Positions 57,762-64,000 of a stretch of DNA of 64,000 bases are shown piece by piece (position 1 is the first letter of the stretch; each line of letters starts with the position of its first letter). Position numbers and translations under genes: made by a program. The stretch is from the NCBI GenBank assembly GCA_009809945.1, contig WTPW01000017.1, forward strand, positions 112,893 to 176,892. The letters run 5' to 3'. The notes beneath the pieces are model-generated. The model was not told the origin of the DNA. It saw nothing but the letters and a program-made list of their open reading frames with translations, and did no database searches. The stretch is from Gigaspora margarita (Eukaryota > Glomeromycota > Glomeromycetes > Diversisporales > Gigasporaceae).

Positions 57762-58612
57762 TTTGATCAAAATTCCAAAATTAAGCATCTTTTCTTAAAA
57801 TATAAAATTATAAAGTAAACATATGCTCATATGGTGTATTTTTATGCGTAGAACAAGTCTACTTAGAGCATAAAGATATAATTAATTAGTAAAATGTTGA
57901 GGATCATATTATTTTTATAATTTTATTAATAAATTATGAAAAATATTATGATCCTTCAAAATTTTACTAATTAATTATCTTTATGTCCTAAATAGACTTG
58001 TTCTACACATAAAAATACACCCAATTGTCATACTTTACTTTATAATTTTAAATTTTAAGAATAAGGTGCTTAATTCTGAATTTTTGATCAAAAATTCAGA
58101 ATTAAGCACCTTATTCTTAAAAATTAAAATTTAGTAAAGTATGACAATTTGGTGTATTTTTATGCATAGAACAAGTCTATTTAGAGTATGAAGATATAAT
58201 TAATTAGTAAAATTTTGAGAATCATGATATTTTTCATAATTTTATTAAAAAATTATAAAAAATGATATCAGATATGATTCTCAACATTTTACTAATTAAT
58301 CATATCTTTATGCTATAAGTAGACTTGTTCTACATATAAAAATACACCATATTGGCATATGTTTACTTTATAATTTTATATTTTTTTTAAAAAAATGCTT
58401 AATTTAGGAATTTTTATCAAAAATTCAAAATTAAGCATCTTTTCTTATTAAAATTTAAAACTATAAAGTAAAAGTATATCAATTTTTATGTGTAGAACAA
58501 GTTTACTTATTACTTGAAGAAAGTATTAATTAGTAAATGTTTAAGAATTATAATATTTTTTTATTTTATGAATAAAATTATAAAAAATAATATTTTCAAA
58601 ATTCTACTAAGT
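57762..58612. repeat. Tandem array of palindromes (~325-bp units)
   Basis: Each unit is itself an inverted repeat: unit 1 about 57762-58088 (centre ~57927), unit 2 about 58088-58415 (centre ~58250), unit 3 truncated about 58415-58612. Units meet at TTGATCAAAAATTCAGAATT-type junctions, which are also palindromic. Shared blocks: AATTAAGCA, GTGTATTTTTATGC, AGAACAAGTCTA, TTAGTAAAATTTTGA. Non-coding. Confidence 0.8.
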
Positions 58613-58888
58613 CAATCTCATTTTCAACCTCTAGTTAAAGTTGTAGAATAGAGTCTTGTGAGTTAAAGTATTAAAAGCAGCCCAGTAGATTGTGAGATAA
58701 AAGTATTTTAGTCTTTATGGCTATTTATTTTCTTCTTTATTTATATAAAGAAGAAAATATATAGTTGCAAAAGACTAATATACTTATATTTTGCAATCTA
58801 CTGGGTTAATTTTGACATTTTATCTACCATTTAATTGCAAGACACTCCTCTACAACTTTTTTTAGAAGTTGAAAAAAGGTTTACTTAG
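58613..58888. repeat. ~280-bp palindrome
   Basis: Arms around a centre near 58747 pair through AGTTGTAGAATAGAGTCTTG, CCCAGTAGATTG and TTTTCTTCTTTAT with mismatches. The left arm is related to 63880-64000 at the window's right edge, so this is a dispersed family. Confidence 0.6.
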
Positions 58889-58996
58889 AAAGAAAAAAAA
58901 TTCAGTAAATTCTAAAAACAATAAAAAAATATTTAATAAACATATTTTTAATATACTTGTGGAATTTTGCAAAAGTATCAAGTAATAAATTGTGCT

Positions 58997-59140
58997 AAGA
59001 CTCCAAAATGTACATAGATAGGTCAGGTTTATTATAAAATTACTTAAAATAGAAAATCTGCAGAAAAAACCTTGATCTATATAAAAAACCTAAAAATAAA
59101 CAAACTAATACCTGACATATCTATGTATATTTTGGGTCCT
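58997..59140. mobile_element. 144-bp MITE, AGGACCC family, copy 4 (shortened, inverted)
   Basis: Left end AAGACTCCAAAATGTACATA, right end the inverse of AGGACCCAAAATATACATAG. Exact 8-base target duplication ATTGTGCT at 58989-58996 and 59141-59148. One of the two internal half-repeats is shortened compared with the 178-bp copies. Confidence 0.9.
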
Positions 59141-59338
59141 ATTGTGCTATATTTGAATTACTTAAAATATATTATTATTTTTGATTACTTATATAATTAT
59201 TTACTATTGTATCAAAGATTTGGTATAAAAAAAATAAAAAACTAGCAAATTATTTGAATATTAATTAAAAAAGATGATTAAAATTAATATATAATTTTAT
59301 TTTATTTATAAATTTTTTTCTAGAAACTCAATATTAAA

Positions 59339-59450
59339 ATTAGTACAATTTAAATTTGATATGTAATACATTCTAATTAGTACAAAATTTTAAAATTAGT
59401 ACCATTTAAATTTGATATATAATTTATTCTAATTAGTATAAAATTTTAAA
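59339..59450. repeat. 56-bp tandem duplication
   Basis: Two units starting ATTAGTACAATTTAAATTTG and ATTAGTACCATTTAAATTTG, 56 bases each, with few differences. Confidence 0.85.
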
Positions 59451-59723
59451 ATTTAAGTTAATTTTGAATTATAAAAAAATTAAGTAATATAATTAATAAT
59501 TAACAAAATTTTAGATGTGGATTGTTAAAAGTTTTGACACTATTCAATTATTTTGCTTATTTTTAAAAATACCAGTTAAACCTAAATATATTGACCATTT
59601 TCTAATAATCACCTGTATCTAATTTCATAGCAAAAGATATTTAACAAAATATAGTAAATTATAGAAAAGAAGATTATAAGACTAAAAAACCCTATAAATG
59701 GGCATCTATTATTTATAGTTAGT

Positions 59724-60580
59724 TAGGGATGAGAATCAATTCTAAAAACTTTAATCGATGATTGAATTGGTCATAATCGATTTATAATCGATAATCGAAT
59801 CCTATATATATGTTGTTATCACTTATTACTTTTAGTTTTATTACCATCATAATCATTAGCAAAAATATCATTATTATCAAAGATATAATCTAATTTCACT
59901 AAATCTATCATCCTCAGATAATGTACTTTGTTGGTTTTCAAGTTGATGAAATTGTAGTAGCCATGCCAATAAAGTTAAAAGCAAAAAAAAAAACTTACAT
60001 TATATAAATAAATTGAACAATAATAAAAAGCTTAATCATTTTGGGCAATATTATTTATTCATTCGTGTAAAAATTAAGGCTTAATTATTTGGGCAATATT
60101 ATTTATTCATTCGGTAAAAATTAAGGCTTAATTATTTGGGCAATATTATTTATTCATTCGTGTAAAAATTAAGAAACAGTCTTAAAAATTAAAAATAATA
60201 AACTTAGCTACTATAATATGGCTGGCTATAAACTATAGGCTTAAAATTTAATAAAACAATATACCTTATATTTAACAAACATATAGCTGTAATAATTACT
60301 TACCAGAGAATATTAAAAATAATTAAGTAACTAACTTGTGAAATAAAGATGGCTGAGTACGAACTAAAGGCTAAGCTAAATGACTCATAAAGTTTAAAAA
60401 TAAAAGAGCTGTTTTTAAAATAAATAAATAACTTGAAAATTAGTAAAGTTTATTAAAATTAAAACGATTATATGCCTAGAATCGATTCTAATAATGATTA
60501 AATCGATTATACAAAAATAAGAATTGATTCTAATTTGATTAACAATTAAATCATTATCAGAGAATTGATTCTTATCCCTA
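59724..60580. mobile_element. hAT-like non-autonomous element, 857 bp
   Basis: Starts TAGGGATGAGAATCAATTC and ends with the inverse of TAGGGATAAGAATCAATTC. Exact 8-base target duplication TAGTTAGT at 59716-59723 and 60581-60588. Subterminal ATAATCGATTATAATCGATA-type motifs lie at both ends. Three tandem copies of a ~47-base unit (GGGCAATATTATTTATTCAT core) lie at 60031-60173. No transposase frame. Confidence 0.92.
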
Positions 60581-60588
60581 TAGTTAGT

Positions 60589-61548
60589 TCTTATACACTA
60601 TCTGCTAGTAGGCCAAGAGTTTATCACTTACTTTATAGGATAGCACTTGTCATTTAGATTTAGGAAATAGAAATAATAAATAAAATCAATAAAAAAAACT
60701 TTCAAAAAGAAGAAAAAATGGAAAAAAAGAAAAAATCTCTATAGAAGAATAACTAAGGCACTATATGATCTATGCTAGATTTAAAAAATTATAGCAACTG
60801 CAATATTTGCATATTTATTATAAAGCTTTGCCTTGCCATTAAAATTTTGGTTCTAATTGTACAATCCATAATCAAATATCCTTTTAACTATAGATGTTAT
60901 TCATTATCATATAGAGTAGTACTATATCATGACCAAAACCAATATATAGTTGCATTCTACTGAGTTTATCTAAATTAGAAAGGATTTTGTATACTTTTTA
61001 TAAAATTTTTAAATAAAAACAAGCAGACAAAAATAAGGGAAAGAGTCCTTGTACTATTTCCAAATAAGCATATATCTATTTTTTTAGAATATAACAAAAC
61101 TTATAGATCTGAGCAAAGTGCTTGTACTGTTTTGCAATAAGTAATAAACTCTAAGCTTCCTTTTTTTACTCCTTTATTAGTTATAGTATTAATTTTCTTT
61201 CCATATAGAAGTACATTTTCTTTTTCTTAACTTTTGAAAAGAATACTCTTTTTATAGTATAGTGGTCTAATAGCCTTTTTTGGTATAGTTTGTATATTGA
61301 TATGCCAGTTGTGCTTGGATATCATATAATAAGCACAGGGTAATATCAAACTTAAATATATAAGTATTAGCTAGCATAAAATTTTAAAATTTAATAAAGT
61401 CTTAGCAGAACTACCAAAGTTGAAAAAAGGCTTAAATATACAAAACTATAAACTATCATAATTTAAAAAAAATTATCCAAGCTTAATTAAATGGTTTTAA
61501 AAAATTAATTTTTATTTTAACTATTTTAAATAGAGTATTGCTAATCTT
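60589..61548. other. Intergenic, nothing recognised
   Basis: A+T-rich. A 63-codon open frame at 60772-60963 has no motif and is not supported as a gene. Confidence 0.5.
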
Positions 61549-61841
61549 AACAGGATGTGAAATTCAGAACCCTGCATCTGACCAATCAAAATTGCAGAAT
61601 CAGCATGATCTGCAATATTTTTGTGTAATAAAAACAAAGTATTTTTTATGAAAAAATCAAAAAATCACTTCTAACTTAAAATTTTGTCTATGAAACTACT
61701 TTTTTTTTATACAAAAAAAAATTCTTTGCTAAATTTTACTATAAAGTTTGCTATTTATTGCAGTTCTAACCCTAACCCTAACTTAAATAGAAAACTTTTT
61801 TGAAATTTTTTAAAATGAGGGTATGAATTTCACAGCCTGTG
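61549..61841. mobile_element. TIR MITE with ACAGG..TGTGAAATTCA ends
   Basis: Left AACAGGATGTGAAATTCAG, right the inverse of CACAGGCTGTGAAATTCAT, both followed by A.CCCT. The interior has a TTTGTCTATGAAACTAC block and the telomere-like CTAACCCTAACCCTAAC (61766-61783), as in the relatives at 56329-56841 and 57345-57643. Target duplication not resolved. Confidence 0.6.
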
Positions 61842-62693
61842 AATTGAAGTAATTTTCTTTTAAATATTAAAAATTATATATTTATATAATTAAAGTTGGT
61901 TTAAGTTAATTTTTAGTTAATATTATACTTCTCTTTTCCTTTGATACCCTAATAAAATAAATATATAAACAAAAGTAAAATTTAAAAATAATAAAATACC
62001 AAATATAACTACAAAATAATAAGATAGAGTGTGTTTAAAATTTCAACCTATATTATGTTTATTAGACCAAAATTCAAAATATCTCTCTATGTTTATTTTA
62101 TAATTATATGGCAAATATAAATAAAAAATAATTTAAAAGAAAAAAATAATTTAAAATAAAATAAATTAAATTAAAGTAAAATAAAATAATTTAAAATAAA
62201 ATAAAATAATTAAAAAATAAAATTAAAATGAATTAATAAAAAAATAAAAAATAATTTAAAAAAAAAGAAAAAAATTAATTAAGAATAATTTAAAAAATAA
62301 AATTAAATGAATTAAAAAAATAATAAAAATTAATTTAAAAAAATAATATAAAAATAAAAGAACAAAAGAAAATTATTATTTGTACACTAGGTGTATATAT
62401 ACATATATTGATATTTTAAAAATTCTGATTATATAATAGCTTTTGGGGTTCTAACAAAAAATATCAGATATTCTTTGCAAAATTTTAGCATTAACTATAA
62501 CCTTCTCTAACTCTCAAGCAACTCTAACCCTAACCTTAAGCTATACTAATTTTTCATTTATAATTTATATATTATACAAATTCATAGATCAATAAATTAG
62601 TATGTATATATATTTACCTAATGTAAATTAAGAAATTTTTTAATAAAAAATAAGCTAAAATTTTAGTTTTTATATTTACAGTATTTTAGTTTA
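61842..62693. other. Low-complexity A+T DNA
   Basis: The stretch 62140-62360 is almost pure AAAATAAAATAATTTAAA repetition. A CTCTAACCCTAACCTT tract at about 62518-62536 follows a CTTTGCAAAATTTTAGCA block, a fragment of the 61549-61841 family. No gene. Confidence 0.6.
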
Positions 62694-63009
62694 CCGTATA
62701 TTCCCAAAAATAAGCAACTCCGAAAATAAGCAACCCCCCTGATTTTTTTCAAAAATCTCAAAAATCGCGTTAGCAGTTGCTACATATAAATGTCTAAATT
62801 TTACTAAGTAAACCTCAAAAGTGCTATTAAGTAAACTTGTTCAGGACACAAAAATACACTTACAGTAAAAATTCACATTATTTGGATAACTTTTTATTAG
62901 TACGTTTCTCAATTTTTCAAAAAATTCAACAATTCGAAAATAAGCAACCCTCCGCTTTTTTGTGTAATTTTTGCTCCAAAAAAGGTTGCTTATTTTCAGG
63001 AATATATGG
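62694..63009. mobile_element. MITE, AAAATAAGC-type ends (pogo/mariner-like), copy 2
   Basis: Left CCGTATATTCCCAAAAATAA then GCAACTCCGAAAATAAGCAA, right the inverse of CCATATATTCCTGAAAATAA. TA on both sides (62692-62693, 63010-63011). The interior shares ACTAAGTAAAC and CTTTTTATTAGT blocks with 1825-2345. The minus-strand open frame at 62841-63068 crosses the border and is incidental. Confidence 0.75.
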
Positions 63010-63629
63010 TATATGAAGCAATTCAAGAAAACTGCTAAAAAACGAGTTTCTAAAGGTTTTTTATTCAATTGTAAAAAGCTAGCGAACTAGTAAAAAGAAA
63101 GTTTTAAATAAACATTAAACTATTATAGAAATAACAATTACAATCCAATTATTTGATTAATGCTTTTTTATATTAATTTTTAAGCCATCTGATCTTTTAT
63201 TCAATAAGTGACAAAATTTGAATTTGACTAATAAAAACTTAGAAAAAAAGTAAACCCAAAATTCTAATCTGTAATCACTGCATACATATGTCTTTAAAAT
63301 ATTACATATTTGATCACTATTCATAAGAATTTTGGTTATAAAAATTGTATATATGAAGTTCTTTTTTTTAAATAAACTATAATTTAATTAATTATTTATT
63401 TATTGATTTTTGCTTCTTTCTTTTATAAAAGAAATATATTATTAACTACTAAATCAAATTTTATCTGATCTAATTAGCAACTCAACTAAAATCTCTAAAC
63501 TAAATTTAACTTGAAGCAATTTATTATAATAGATTTAGTACTTTAAAATAGTTTGTTTATTTTATATGTTCATTTTATTTGCTCTCTCCTTCCCTATTCC
63601 AAGAGTCCTAAAAAGTAATGTTAACTAGT

Positions 63630-63775
63630 GTTCCTATAAACCTGAACTGAACTGAACTTTGGTCAAGTTCAGGTTCAGGTTCAGTTTAGTTACATTCAAT
63701 ATTGAACTTTTAAATCAAGTTCATGTTCAGTTTAGGTTTAATTCAAGGTTCATGAACATTTTCTGGTTTAGTGAC
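63630..63775. repeat. GAACTTGAACCTGAAC-rich repeat
   Basis: Dense AGTTCAGGTTCAG motifs in both orientations (CTGAACTGAACTGAAC near 63643, TCAAGTTCAGGTTCAGG near 63664). It resembles the ATTTGATTTGAT-filled hAT-like MITEs in style and starts TAGTGTTCC, but no matching right end was found. Confidence 0.45.
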
Positions 63776-63779
63776 AAAG

Positions 63780-64000
63780 CATAGTAAACTGTGAAAATAT
63801 GTTTACTAAATATTTTTTACTGTCTTTAGAATTTCTAAATTTGGAGTTTTTCAAAAAAAATCTTTTTTCTTTACTAAGTAAACTTTTTTCAACTTCTAAA
63901 AAAAGTTGTATAGGTGCATCTTGTAATCAAAATAGTAGTTAAAACATTAAAATCGATCCAATAGATCATGTGATATAATTATTTTAGTTTTTACAACTAT
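63780..64000. repeat. Partial palindrome arm at the window edge
   Basis: AACTTCTAAAAAAAGTTGTA and AATAGATCATGTGATATAA match the arm structure of 58613-58888. The other half would lie beyond the window. Confidence 0.5.

Noticed and set aside
61766-61783. True telomere or telomere-fusion scar
   Set aside because: Only two to three repeats, found inside MITE-like elements at several places; no long telomeric tract in the window.

Overview
The window is eukaryotic, very A+T-rich and almost gene-free. The one convincing host gene is a nine-repeat Sel1-like protein at 53.5-54.9 kb (minus strand), of the 36-residue type expanded in arbuscular mycorrhizal fungi. With the dense transposon load and low G+C, this suggests a glomeromycete fungus (Rhizophagus/Gigaspora-like). 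That assignment is inference. No rRNA, functional tRNA gene or CRISPR was seen, and there are two long assembly gaps (31593-31821, 42170-42469).

Layout. 0-16 kb: short-repeat arrays; a tRNA-headed SINE (132-641); mariner/pogo-like and other terminal-inverted-repeat (TIR) elements; a near-perfect ~970-bp palindrome (7504-8472); a TIR element carrying a ~200-bp satellite (9994-11229); two ~1-kb tRNA-headed retroposons in tandem (11376-14204), one split by a hAT-like MITE; and a second SINE copy (14456-15867) split by another hAT-like MITE exactly in its A box. 16-25 kb: mostly non-coding, with a 178-bp MITE family, Harbinger-like MITEs with TTA target duplications, and tandem/segmental duplications that supply empty sites. 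25.4-29.3 kb: a Ty3/gypsy fossil holding three small DNA-transposon insertions. 31.4-50.4 kb: a nest in which LINE1 (33.4-50.4 kb) is split inside its endonuclease by a ~9.3-kb insertion (35878-45207). That insertion belongs to an unnamed AT-rich, long-inverted-repeat family (called Z here) and itself contains a second, younger LINE (LINE2, 36.1-42.2 kb). A further Z copy lies just upstream (31366-33372). 51.6-53.3 kb: a second gypsy fossil (gag-like region plus one LTR, minus strand). 53.5-54.9 kb: the Sel1 gene. 55.9-64 kb: hAT-like, Mutator-like and mariner-like MITEs and tandem palindromes.

The order of insertion can be read from the nesting: hAT-like MITEs are younger than the gypsy element, LINE1 and the SINEs they interrupt; the Z insertion is younger than LINE1; LINE2 is younger than the Z copy that holds it. 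Superfamily names for non-coding elements rest on terminal motifs and target-site duplications read by eye. No database search was possible.
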